A stretch of DNA of 11,397 nucleotides from an uncultured Collinsella sp. (GCA_902489955.1 CABUBY010000052.1:1-11397); one strand, 5' to 3'; numbered from the stretch's first letter, positions 1-7,013 are shown. Made by a program: numbers and translations. The notes: generated by a model from the sequence alone, not told the origin.

Positions 1-81
1 TGCCCATGCGCGCAAAAGTGCGTCTCGGCAATCTGGGGCCCGTCCCATTTAATATTTATAAATATGCAGGCCAGCGATATG
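1..81. other. Short intergenic tail downstream of xerD
   Basis: This 81-bp stretch follows the xerD stop on the minus strand. It contains a perfect 14-bp AT palindrome (ATATTTATAAATAT, 52-65), which could form the -10 part of a promoter reading leftwards; I see no convincing -35 box. An ATG on the minus strand at 5-7 has no Shine-Dalgarno sequence, and the window ends before a gene can be judged. No U-tract terminator for xerD is visible. Confidence 0.3.
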
Positions 82-1023
82 TTAACGATGCGCCAGCGGG
101 TGCGCTGCCAGATAGACCTCGGTCAGTTGCGTACGATCGACATGCGTGTAGACCTGCGTGGTCGATATATCGGCATGTCCCAAGATCTCCTGCAGCACAC
201 GCAGGTCGGCACCGCCCGCGAGCATGTGGGTGGCAAAGGAGTGGCGCAAGGTATGGGGATGGAGCCCCACCAGCCCCACCTGACGCCCATACCGCTCGCA
301 TATCGCATGCACGGCCTGGCGCGACAGGCGACGTCCGTTCTTATTTAAAAAGACCGCCGAGGTCTCGGTTCCGCGAGCATGGGCCGCCAAGCGAGAACGT
401 CCCTCAGTTACATAGAGCGTCAGAGCTCGCGCCGCGCTTCCCACCAGTGGGGACAGGCGTTCCTTTGAGCCCTTACCGCGAACGAGTACAAAGCCATCGT
501 CAATATGGATATCGCCCACATCGAGCCCAACCAGCTCACTCACACGCAAACCGCATCCGTAGAGCACTTCCAAGATGGCATGGTCGCGCAGTCCCATCTC
601 GCCCTCGGGAAAGTCTTGATCGAGCAGCGCCGAGACATCCTCCACCGATAGATACTCCGGCAAACGCTCAGCCTTTTTAGGCAGGCGCAGCGCCGCCGTC
701 GGGTTTTGGGCCACGGCCCCATCGCGCACCAAAAAGGCATGCAGGCCCTTCACGGCAGCAAGCGCGCGCTCCACCGAGGCGTCGGAATAGCCTCCGTCGC
801 GGCGATCGGCGACAAAGCCCTCCACGACCTGACGGGTCACCTCTTCAAAAGACACAATACCCGCCCGCTCTAGATAGGCGCAGTACGTCGTCAGGTCACG
901 ACGATAGGCCACAATCGTGTTGCGCGCCAAGCCCCGCTCGACCGCGAGGTAATCGAGATACTCCCCCGCCGCCACGGCGAGCGACGAGGGAGTAGCTTCG
1001 GTATGTTCCTTATTCGCCGGCAC
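82..1023 (-). CDS. xerD: Tyrosine recombinase XerD
   Basis: Site-specific tyrosine recombinase, 313 aa, close to the usual length of about 300. With XerC it resolves chromosome dimers at dif during cell division. The N-terminal SAM-like core-binding domain covers about residues 13-105 (GLARNTIVAYRRDL is typical). The catalytic domain has all expected residues: Arg160 (GCGLRVSEL), Lys184 (RGKGSKER), His257 and Arg260 (HTLRHSFATHM), His283 (LGHADISTTQ) and the nucleophile Tyr292 (VYTHV). The frame stays open upstream into pyrG, but the GTG at 1021-1023 lies 2 bp after the pyrG stop and gives a normal N-terminus, so I chose it. The tight spacing suggests translational coupling with pyrG. XerD is preferred over XerC on sequence character and gene context; the two are close relatives, so the subtype is less sure than the family. 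Confidence 0.9.
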   Translation of the reverse strand: MPANKEHTEATPSSLAVAAGEYLDYLAVERGLARNTIVAYRRDLTTYCAYLERAGIVSFEEVTRQVVEGFVADRRDGGYSDASVERALAAVKGLHAFLVRDGAVAQNPTAALRLPKKAERLPEYLSVEDVSALLDQDFPEGEMGLRDHAILEVLYGCGLRVSELVGLDVGDIHIDDGFVLVRGKGSKERLSPLVGSAARALTLYVTEGRSRLAAHARGTETSAVFLNKNGRRLSRQAVHAICERYGRQVGLVGLHPHTLRHSFATHMLAGGADLRVLQEILGHADISTTQVYTHVDRTQLTEVYLAAHPLAHR

Positions 1024-1025
1024 CC

Positions 1026-2675
1026 TTAGTCCGTAGCGAGGTTCATGGGCGTCACCTGCAGACGGTCGACACCCTCGTGCTGGCCGATCGAAGCGCGCAC
1101 GAACTCGCGGAACAGCGGCTGCGGGTTGGTCGGGCGGCTCTTGAACTCGGGATGAGCCTGGGTTGCCACATACCACGGATGCACGTCGCGCGGCAGCTCG
1201 ACCATCTCGACCAAGCGCTCGTCAGGCGACAGACCCGAGATAACCAAACCGGCGTCCTCGAGCTGATCGCGGAAGGCGTTGTTGAACTCAAAGCGGTGAC
1301 GGTGACGCTCGTAGACGAGTTCCTCGCCATATGCCTCACGAGCAAGAGTATCGGCGGCGAGCTTGCACGGATAGGCGCCCAGGCGCATGGTGCCGCCCTT
1401 CTCGGTCACGTCCTCCTGCGAGCTCATCAGATCGATGACGCTATACGGACCGTCCGGATCAAACTCGGAGGAGCTGGCACCGGCAAGGCCAACGACATTG
1501 CGGGCGAACTCGCACACGGCCACCTGCATACCCAGGCAAATGCCCAGATACGGAATCTTGTGCTCACGGGCAAACTCGGCCGCGAGGATCTTGCCCTCCA
1601 GGGCGCGCTTGCCAAAGCCGCCGGGGACCAGGATGCCCGAGGCGTCGCCCAGAACCTCGGAGACATTCTGCTCGTCGAGACTCTCGCCGTCGACCAGCTG
1701 GACGTCCACATGGCGATCGTAGAAGACGCCCGCATGGTGTAGGGCCTCGATAACCGACAGGTACGCATCGGGCAGCTGCGTGTACTTACCCACGACGGCG
1801 ATCTTCACCTTGTCGGCGTGATGGTTGGCGTGATTCTGTTTGCGCAGGAACTCGTTCCACTCGCTCATGTCGCGCTCACGCGGATCCAGACCCAGGCGCT
1901 CGCAAATATCCTGCTCGGCAAGCAGCTGCGGAACATCGTAAATGCTCGCGCAGTCCTCGTTGGTAAAGACACAATCGGTGTCGACGTCGCAGAAGCTTGC
2001 GATCTTTCCGCGGATAGCGTCATCGATATGGTGGTCGGAGCGCAGCACGATGATATCGGGCTGGATGCCAAAGCTGCGGAGCTCCTTGACGGAATGCTGC
2101 GTGGGCTTGGTCTTAACCTCGTGGGCGGCGGCGATATAGGGAACGAGCGACACGTGGATGTAGCAGACGTTCTCGGGGCCGGCCTCCTTGCGGTACTGGC
2201 GGATGGCCTCGACAAACGGCTGCGACTCGATGTCGCCGATCGTGCCGCCCAGCTCGGTGATGACTACATCGGAGCCGGTCTGCTCCTCGATGCGGCGGAA
2301 CTTGTCCTTAATGGCATTGGTGACGTGGGGAATCACCTGCACGGTACCGCCCAAAAAGTCGCCGCGACGCTCGCGGGCGATCAAGCTCTTATAGATCGCG
2401 CCGGTCGTAAAGTTGGAATCGCGGGTCAGGTTCTCATCAATAAAGCGCTCGTAATGACCCAGGTCCAGGTCGGACTCGTAACCATCCTCGGTAACGAAGA
2501 CCTCACCATGCTGGAAGGGGCTCATGGTACCGGGGTCGACGTTCAGATACGGGTCGGCTTTCTGCATCGTTACTTTGTAGCCACGCGACTTGAGCAGACG
2601 GCCCAGCGAGGCCGCGGTGATACCCTTGCCCAGGGACGAAACCACGCCACCGGTTACGAACACATGCTTGGTCAT
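1026..2675 (-). CDS. pyrG: CTP synthase (glutamine hydrolysing)
   Basis: Makes CTP from UTP, ATP and glutamine, the last step of pyrimidine nucleotide synthesis; cytosolic tetramer in known members. At 549 aa it has the normal full length. The synthase domain (about 1-270) opens with FVTGGVVSSLGKG (about 6-18), the P-loop region, followed by ADPYLNVDPGTM and HGEVFVTEDG. A short His-rich linker (about 281-288) leads to the class I glutamine amidotransferase domain, with nucleophile Cys380 in YLGICLGMQ and the His508/Glu510 pair in QAHPEF. The ATG at 2673-2675 has an AGGT-type ribosome site about 10 bp upstream. xerD follows after 2 bp, so the two are probably one transcript. A terminator closes the upstream gene at 2797-2829, so pyrG probably starts from its own promoter. 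No odd residues seen. Confidence 0.98.
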   Translation of the reverse strand: MTKHVFVTGGVVSSLGKGITAASLGRLLKSRGYKVTMQKADPYLNVDPGTMSPFQHGEVFVTEDGYESDLDLGHYERFIDENLTRDSNFTTGAIYKSLIARERRGDFLGGTVQVIPHVTNAIKDKFRRIEEQTGSDVVITELGGTIGDIESQPFVEAIRQYRKEAGPENVCYIHVSLVPYIAAAHEVKTKPTQHSVKELRSFGIQPDIIVLRSDHHIDDAIRGKIASFCDVDTDCVFTNEDCASIYDVPQLLAEQDICERLGLDPRERDMSEWNEFLRKQNHANHHADKVKIAVVGKYTQLPDAYLSVIEALHHAGVFYDRHVDVQLVDGESLDEQNVSEVLGDASGILVPGGFGKRALEGKILAAEFAREHKIPYLGICLGMQVAVCEFARNVVGLAGASSSEFDPDGPYSVIDLMSSQEDVTEKGGTMRLGAYPCKLAADTLAREAYGEELVYERHRHRFEFNNAFRDQLEDAGLVISGLSPDERLVEMVELPRDVHPWYVATQAHPEFKSRPTNPQPLFREFVRASIGQHEGVDRLQVTPMNLATD

Positions 2676-2733
2676 ATTGAGTTACCTGCGCTTCCCGTAG
2701 AAGTTGTTTATCCACATCTTACGGGTCTTCATT

Positions 2734-2762
2734 GTAATACTCGCACCGCGAACCGTTCGCAA
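2734..2762 (-). promoter_or_regulatory. Candidate pyrG promoter
   Basis: On the minus strand TTGCGA (2757-2762) is followed after 17 bp by TATTAC (2734-2739), each matching 4 of 6 bases of the sigma-A consensus; an overlapping TACAAT fits the -10 better but at 20 bp spacing. It sits between the terminator of the upstream gene and the pyrG start, giving a leader of about 50 nt. The position is right, the boxes are only moderate. Confidence 0.35.
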
Positions 2763-2796
2763 TTTTTCTCGCGTGCGATTGCATTTCTCAATCTTG

Positions 2797-2829
2797 AAAC
2801 AAAACGCCGCCCGGTTTCCCAGGCGGCGT
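2797..2829 (-). terminator. Rho-independent terminator after the winged-helix gene
   Basis: A perfect 8-bp stem (ACGCCGCC 2804-2811 with GGCGGCGT 2822-2829) and a 10-nt loop are followed on the minus strand by TTTGTTT. It lies 25 bp past the stop of the winged-helix gene and separates it from pyrG. Confidence 0.85.
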
Positions 2830-2853
2830 CGCTATGGCAAGGGTTACATGCTG

Positions 2854-3192
2854 CTATCGATCAGCAGCCTCGTCCTCAAGCATTTCTTGAACGAGCATGC
2901 CGGTACGGACGCCCTCAAGATACCACTCGCCACGTTCGGTGAGGCAAATGCCATTTGCAAGCTGACCGCCGTCGTCGCTATAACGCGAGACGACATCAAT
3001 CATGCCTTCGGAATCCAAGCGATCGATTGCGGCGCGGGCACGATACGGCGAAACCCCCACGCGCTCGGCAAGCGTTTTGCGCGAGAAACCATACGGCCCG
3101 CCATTGTCTTCGGTTTGCTGGTCGATCTCCATCAACACCAGCACCTCGACACGCTTCATATCGTTGACACTCGCACGACCCTTGCCCGCCAT
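2854..3192 (-). CDS. Small winged helix-turn-helix DNA-binding protein
   Basis: A 112-aa protein, probably a transcriptional regulator. Residues about 14-93 form one winged helix-turn-helix domain: a first helix (RVEVLVLMEIDQQ), the helix-turn-helix in FSRKTLAERVGVSPYRARAAIDRL (about 36-59), then a wing (MIDVVSRYSDDGGQLANGICLT) and a final helix (RGEWYLEGV). The tail is acidic. The general layout recalls MarR/PadR-like single-domain regulators, but I cannot name the family. The frame is open 18 codons further upstream to a GTG, but the ATG at 3190-3192 has GAGGAGG 6 bp before it and is the better start. It has its own terminator and is flanked by pyrG and the DUF1846 gene, so its target cannot be read from context; autoregulation is possible. 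No sensor domain or metal-binding cluster is visible. Confidence 0.75.
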   Translation of the reverse strand: MAGKGRASVNDMKRVEVLVLMEIDQQTEDNGGPYGFSRKTLAERVGVSPYRARAAIDRLDSEGMIDVVSRYSDDGGQLANGICLTERGEWYLEGVRTGMLVQEMLEDEAADR

Positions 3193-3447
3193 AGCAGCCT
3201 CCTCAAACCGAGCACGAGCATCTAACGCGCCGTGCGCGACCGACACACCTCACGATGGCAGGTAGTATCCATCATGCGGCATCCCGCTAAGGATGAAACA
3301 GTTACGGTTATTGTATACCGCTCAAATTGTTTCTAGGCAGGTAAACGGCTATTTTTCGCCGAAATAGGCGCTTTATTGATCAAAAAGCCGTACCGGGCGC
3401 TAACCCGATACGGCCAAATGCAATGCAATTACCGCGGTGCTTCAAAC
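3193..3447. other. Spacer between DUF1846 gene and winged-helix gene
   Basis: This 255-bp spacer holds the terminator of the upstream gene (3382-3414) and must hold the promoter of the winged-helix gene. A -10-like TATACAAT lies on the minus strand at 3310-3317 with no clear -35 box at the right distance. A short inverted repeat (CGGT...ACCG) brackets it, which could be an operator. Nothing else was seen. Confidence 0.35.
3382..3414 (-). terminator. Rho-independent terminator after DUF1846 gene
   Basis: An 11-bp stem with one G-U pair (arms 3387-3397 and 3404-3414) and a 6-nt loop are followed on the minus strand by TTTTTG. It begins 34 bp after the stop codon of the DUF1846 gene. Confidence 0.9.
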
Positions 3448-4929
3448 TTAGCGATGGAAGAAACCGCGGCGCTCGAACTTGGGCTCGCAGCACACGTTGA
3501 TACCCAGTTTGCGCAGTACCGTCTCGTCCGTCGGCGAGATGATCACGCTAAAGAAGGCATCGCAACCGCGCAGCTGCTCCAGGCCCGAAAGGACGCGAGC
3601 GGCCGTCTCACTCGTGGCCGAGGTGATCGACAACGCCATAAGCGTCTCGTCGGTGTGGAGGCGCGGGTTTTTGCTGCCCAGGAAATGCGTCTTGAGCTTG
3701 CTGATGGGCTCGATCGCCTCATCGCTAATAACCTCGAGCTCAAGGTCGACGCCCGAGACATGCTTGAGGGCGTTCATAATGAGCGAACTTGCGGCGCCCA
3801 GGCGCGTGGAGGTCTTACCGGTCACCACGGAACCATCGGGCATGACCATGGCACCCACGGGACCGCCCGTCAGCTGCTCCCTGGTGAGGGCCGCCGAGCG
3901 CGCCGGCGAGTAGTTCTTATCGATGCCGGCTTTCTTCATAATAATCTTGAGACGGTCGACTTGCTCATCGCCTACGCCGGTACGGCGCACATTTTCGACC
4001 GCGGTAAAGTAGCGACGGACGATCTCCATCTTGGAAGCGTCGCGGCAGGCATCGTCATCGGTGATGGCAAAGCCGACCATATTGACGCCCATGTCCGTAG
4101 GGCTCTGGTAGGGGCTCTTGCCCAAGATCTTTTCCATCAGGGCACGGACTACCGGGAAGGCCTCGACGTCACGGTTATAGTTGACCGTGGTTTTGTTGTA
4201 GGCCTCCAGGTGGAAGGAGTCGATGATATTGGCGTCGTCGAGGTCAGCCGTGGCGGCCTCGTAGGCGATATTGACCGGATGCGTCAGAGGAAGATTCCAG
4301 ACCGGGAAGGTCTCAAACTTGGCATAGCCGGCGGCGGTACCGTGCTTATGCTCGTGATACAGCTGCGAGAGGCAAGTGGCGAGCTTGCCCGAGCCAGGGC
4401 CGGGCGCCGTCACGACGACGAGCGGACGCGTGGTCTCGACAAACTCGTTCTTGCCGTATCCATCGTCGGACACGATCAGATCGACATCGTGCGGATACCC
4501 CTCGATGGGATAGTGCAACTTGGCGGGAATGCCGAGCGCGTTCAGGCGGTTGCGGAACACATCGGCAGCAGGCTGGCCGGCGTACTGGGTGATGACCACA
4601 GCCGCGACGGCAAAGCCGTTGCCGCGGAACAGGTCAACCAGGCGCAGCACATCCTCGTCATAGGTAATGCCAAGGTCACCACGAGCCTTGTTTTTCTCGA
4701 TGTGGTTCGCGTTGATCGCGATGATAACCTCGACATCGTCGGCAATGCTCTTGAGCATGCGGAACTTGCTGTCCGGCTCAAAACCCGGCAGCACGCGGCT
4801 CGCATGATAGTCATCGAACAGCTTACCGCCAAACTCCAAATAGAGCTTGCCGCCAAACTGCGAGATGCGCTCCTTAATATGAGCGGCCTGCAGCTCGATA
4901 TATTTCGCGTTGTCGAAACCCTGGCGCAT
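3448..4929 (-). CDS. UPF0371 / DUF1846 family protein
   Basis: A 493-aa soluble protein, nearly the same length as the streptococcal UPF0371 proteins (about 494 aa). From memory it follows them almost end to end: FGGKLYLEFGGKLFDDYHASRVLPG near 25-49, ANHIEKNKARGDLGITYD, VITQYAGQPAADVFRN (112-127), VVTAPGPGSGKLATCLSQLY, FPVWNLPLTHPVNIAYEAATADLDD and NYNRDVEAFPV. The stretch APGPGSGK (175-182) looks like a nucleotide-binding P-loop. The family is conserved in many Gram-positive bacteria and has no established function that I know of, so I give none. The open frame begins 8 codons earlier at a TTG, but the ATG at 4927-4929 has GGGACGGGAG just upstream and matches the family start. It stands alone, with its own terminator downstream and a long repeat-rich spacer upstream. 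Confidence 0.93.
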   Translation of the reverse strand: MRQGFDNAKYIELQAAHIKERISQFGGKLYLEFGGKLFDDYHASRVLPGFEPDSKFRMLKSIADDVEVIIAINANHIEKNKARGDLGITYDEDVLRLVDLFRGNGFAVAAVVITQYAGQPAADVFRNRLNALGIPAKLHYPIEGYPHDVDLIVSDDGYGKNEFVETTRPLVVVTAPGPGSGKLATCLSQLYHEHKHGTAAGYAKFETFPVWNLPLTHPVNIAYEAATADLDDANIIDSFHLEAYNKTTVNYNRDVEAFPVVRALMEKILGKSPYQSPTDMGVNMVGFAITDDDACRDASKMEIVRRYFTAVENVRRTGVGDEQVDRLKIIMKKAGIDKNYSPARSAALTREQLTGGPVGAMVMPDGSVVTGKTSTRLGAASSLIMNALKHVSGVDLELEVISDEAIEPISKLKTHFLGSKNPRLHTDETLMALSITSATSETAARVLSGLEQLRGCDAFFSVIISPTDETVLRKLGINVCCEPKFERRGFFHR

Positions 4930-5036
4930 GTATGGCTCCCGTCCCGTTTCCAATTAATGTTCTAGGCGATTATAACGGAGCAGACCCTCCCCAACGCCCA
5001 AGCAATCAACTGGCACCAACCAAACACGCCATCGAT
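4930..5036. other. Upstream region of DUF1846 gene
   Basis: This is the immediate upstream region of the DUF1846 gene. TATAAC (about 4971-4976 read on the plus strand) and nearby AT-rich bases are present, but I found no promoter on the minus strand that I would defend. The ribosome site GGGAG lies at about 4936-4942. Confidence 0.25.
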
Positions 5037-5105
5037 AAGTTGCGGTGAAATAGTTCCCGTTTAACCCCTCAAGACGGCCAAACAGGAACTATTCCACCGC
5101 AACTT
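5037..5105. repeat. 69-bp palindromic element
   Basis: Two 26-nt arms (5037-5062 starting AAGTTGCGGTG, and 5080-5105 ending CACCGCAACTT) flank a 17-nt loop. The arms differ at two positions. Both differences become G-U pairs in minus-strand RNA and C-A mismatches in plus-strand RNA, so the fully paired structure is the minus-strand transcript. No U-tract follows on the minus strand; CCCCTTTTT follows on the plus strand. The size and symmetry fit a dispersed intergenic palindrome (REP/MITE type) or a structured leader upstream of the DUF1846 gene. Confidence 0.75.
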
Positions 5106-5130
5106 CCCCTTTTTGGTTCAAACAAACCTG

Positions 5131-5273
5131 GCCTTTGTATCAATAATGGAAACGTCGCAGGTTGAGCATAAGCCAGCGAAAGCCCGCCAGAGTAGGCAAA
5201 GCGCCCTCTGCACCAACAATGGAAAGCGCCGCAGGCAGAGGACGGACAGCGAGCGCCGTCCAGAACGTACAAG
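5131..5273. repeat. Diverged tandem repeat, about 73 bp per unit
   Basis: Two units align head to tail at an offset of 73-74 bp: about 5131-5201 and 5204-5273. Shared blocks include AATGGAAA (5145 and 5218), CGCAGG (5156 and 5230), GAG, CAGCGA (5174 and 5247) and CCAGA (5187 and 5260). Many differences are C/T changes. Each unit can pair its ends locally: AACCTG with CAGGTT in unit 1, CCTCTGC with GCAGAGG in unit 2. The second unit runs into the left arm of the long hairpin at 5253-5352. Confidence 0.55.
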
Positions 5274-5352
5274 TTGGCATGAAAAAGGCGAGGCATAGAC
5301 CTTTTGGTCATGCCTTGCCTTTTGAATGACAAATTGTCGTTCTGGACGGCGC
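5253..5352. repeat. 100-bp long inverted repeat (hairpin)
   Basis: The outer arms are a perfect 15-bp inverted repeat (5253-5267 and 5338-5352, GCGCCGTCCAGAACG and its complement). The middle section pairs at about 10 of 14 positions. The apex arms (5283-5301 and 5306-5323) pair with one bulged A and one G-U pair around a TTTT loop. The G-U pair exists only in plus-strand RNA, which would be antisense to the neighbouring genes. The block CCGTCC (5256-5261) can pair instead with GGACGG at 5240-5245, so two structures compete. No U-tract follows on either strand. Confidence 0.75.
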
Positions 5353-5365
5353 GTAGCGTCGACCG

Positions 5366-5393
5366 GTTCCGCGGTTTGGTAAAACCGCGGAAC
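5366..5393. repeat. 12-bp perfect hairpin next to the yfcC terminator
   Basis: GTTCCGCGGTTT (5366-5377) pairs perfectly with AAACCGCGGAAC (5382-5393) around a GGTA loop. On the minus strand it starts directly after the U-tract of the carrier terminator. It is followed by AAAAA on the plus strand, so it is not itself an intrinsic terminator. Confidence 0.7.
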
Positions 5394-5432
5394 AAAAAGT
5401 CGCCCCCTCCCGCGCACGGAACGGAAGGGGGC
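5394..5432 (-). terminator. Rho-independent terminator after the YfcC carrier gene
   Basis: A 10-bp G/C-rich stem with one G-U pair (arms 5402-5411 and 5423-5432, GCCCCCT paired with AGGGGGC) is followed on the minus strand by GACTTTTTG. It lies about 100 bp past the carrier stop and probably ends the arcA-arcB-carrier transcript. Confidence 0.85.
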
Positions 5433-5436
5433 TAAA

Positions 5437-5534
5437 GGTAGGAGTCTACCGGTGGGTTGACCCCACCGGACAGACGATGACCAGGTGATCCTCTACAGGA
5501 TCGTCAAGGTTTCCGTGGGGTACCCGTTGGGTAC
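5437..5534. repeat. Run of short hairpins just after the carrier stop
   Basis: Four small perfect inverted repeats are packed between the carrier stop codon and its terminator: GTACCC/GGGTAC (5520-5525 with 5529-5534, abutting the stop), GATCCT/AGGATC (5487-5492 with 5497-5502), CCGGTGGG/CCCACCGG (5449-5456 with 5462-5469) and GGTAG/CTACC (5437-5441 with 5446-5450). The last two overlap by 2 nt and cannot form together. They form a structured 3' untranslated region that may protect the mRNA end. Confidence 0.6.
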
Positions 5535-7013
5535 TTAGAGCAGCACGCAGGCGACGGTCAGGATGACGGCGCAGACGACGGAGAGAGCGACGATGAGCTT
5601 AAGGGCAAACTTGAGCCAGGTCGTCCACTCGATCTTGGCCAGGGCGAGACCGCCCATGATGGCGCCGGAGGTCGGGGTGAACAGGTTCACGACACCGATG
5701 GCGGCGGAGAAGATCATGACCATGACCTCGGGCGAGAAGCCGAGCTTAACAGCCAGCGGTCCCATGATGGGCATGGAGACGGTGGCCATACCAGAGGTCG
5801 AAGGGATCAGGAAGGACAGGCCGAAGTAGACCAGGAAGCTCATGGGAGCGAAGATCACGCCGGACAGGCCAGCCAGGGCATTGGCGGCAGCGTCGAGGAC
5901 GAAGACATCGAGGCCGGTGTTAGCCATGAGGACGGAGATACCACGGGCGAGGGCGATGACGAGAACAACGGACATCATGTCGGCAGCGCCGGTGATGAAG
6001 GTGTTGACGATCTGCTTCTCGGACAGGCCACCGATGATACCGATCAGGACGGCCATGAGGAAGAACCAGGTGGAAGCCTCGTCGAAGTACCACTGGCCAA
6101 TGGGCAGGCCGGTGATCAGGGCAGACCAGCCCTGGACGACGGCGTTACCGTCGGCGTCGTAGACAGCGCCGGCGTCGAAGAAGTTGGCGACGCCCTCGTT
6201 GAGGTCGGCCAGCGGAATGAAGCCGACGATCATGACGACGAAGGTGAAGGCGAAGGCGATCAGAACACCCTTCTGACGACCGGTGAGCTTGACCTCCTTG
6301 TGGACCTCGGAAGCAGCCTTGCCGTGAGCCTCTTCGGCGTCCTTGAGCTCCTGCATCGACAGGATGGTGGAACCCTTGTCAGCCTTGACCTTCTTGGCAT
6401 AGTTCATCACGAAGACGATGGACATAGCGGTAGTGACAATCCACAGGACGGCACCGAGGCCGATGATGATGGACTGGTTGACCTCAATGCCAACGCCGGT
6501 CAGAGCGTCGACGGCAGCGCCGACGGCAAACGGGTTAACCGTGGAGCCCAGGCAGCCGCAGCCAGCACCGAGCAGGACGGTAGCGGCGCCGACCATGGGG
6601 TCGAAGCCAGCGGCCATCATGGTAGCGGCGAGCAGGGCGTAGAAGGGAACGGTCTCCTCGCACATACCATAAGTGGTACCGCCGAGGGAGAAGATGAGCA
6701 TCAGCACGGGAACGAGCATGATCTCGTTGCCCTTAAGCTTCTGCACCAGGACGGCGATGCCGTTGTCCAGGGCGCCGGTCTCGGTCATCATGCCGAGGAA
6801 GCCGCCCAGGATCATAACGAAGAGGCAGACGGGCAGAGCGTCAGCGAAGCCCAGGATCGGGGCGGTGCAGAAATCGCTCAGGCGGGCTGCAGTAACCGCG
6901 CCGCCGGACGTGCCGGAGACGATAACGGTAATCACTGCAACAATTGCCAGCAGAGCAAGAAGAATGGTGAACGATGAAGGCATACCGCGCTTTTTCTTAG
7001 CGGTCTCAGTCAT
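5535..7013 (-). CDS. YfcC-family membrane carrier, probable arginine/ornithine exchanger
   Basis: A 492-aa integral membrane protein of the YfcC family (DcuC-like C4-dicarboxylate/ion transporter superfamily). About 11-13 hydrophobic segments are visible, starting at 14-34 and ending at 470-491, with a charged cytoplasmic loop near 206-247 (KKVKADKG...KEVKLTGRQKG). Conserved family stretches are GGTTYGMCEETVPFYALL (111-128), PSTSGMATVSMPIMGPLA (404-421) and NLFTPTSGAIMGGLALA (443-459). YfcC-type carriers in arginine deiminase clusters are often taken as arginine/ornithine antiporters replacing classic ArcD. The substrate here is inferred from its place behind arcA and arcB. Nine extra upstream codons are open, but the ATG at 7011-7013 has AAGGGGGG 9 bp before it, so I chose it. 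A 147-bp spacer with a strong hairpin separates it from arcB; its terminator is at 5394-5432. Confidence 0.88.
   Translation of the reverse strand: MTETAKKKRGMPSSFTILLALLAIVAVITVIVSGTSGGAVTAARLSDFCTAPILGFADALPVCLFVMILGGFLGMMTETGALDNGIAVLVQKLKGNEIMLVPVLMLIFSLGGTTYGMCEETVPFYALLAATMMAAGFDPMVGAATVLLGAGCGCLGSTVNPFAVGAAVDALTGVGIEVNQSIIIGLGAVLWIVTTAMSIVFVMNYAKKVKADKGSTILSMQELKDAEEAHGKAASEVHKEVKLTGRQKGVLIAFAFTFVVMIVGFIPLADLNEGVANFFDAGAVYDADGNAVVQGWSALITGLPIGQWYFDEASTWFFLMAVLIGIIGGLSEKQIVNTFITGAADMMSVVLVIALARGISVLMANTGLDVFVLDAAANALAGLSGVIFAPMSFLVYFGLSFLIPSTSGMATVSMPIMGPLAVKLGFSPEVMVMIFSAAIGVVNLFTPTSGAIMGGLALAKIEWTTWLKFALKLIVALSVVCAVILTVACVLL

Noticed and set aside
82..1023. Integrase of a mobile element
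   Set aside because: The recombinase is Xer-like in length and motifs and coupled to pyrG, with no attachment site, tRNA or phage genes nearby.
1818..2942. Plus-strand open frame (374 aa) opposite pyrG
   Set aside because: Antisense of pyrG and running through the pyrG promoter and a terminator; no support.
3376..4965. Plus-strand open frame (529 aa) covering the DUF1846 gene
   Set aside because: It starts inside the terminator of the DUF1846 gene and spans it in antisense; no recognisable domain, no ribosome site.
5037..5353. CRISPR array
   Set aside because: Repeats are inverted or only two diverged direct copies; there is no series of identical repeats with unique spacers and no cas gene.
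5069..5417. Cys/Arg-rich open frames (99-108 aa) in the repeat-rich spacer
   Set aside because: They run through hairpins, the tandem repeat and the palindrome, in two frames at once, with no ribosome site or coding bias. Likely chance frames in repeats.
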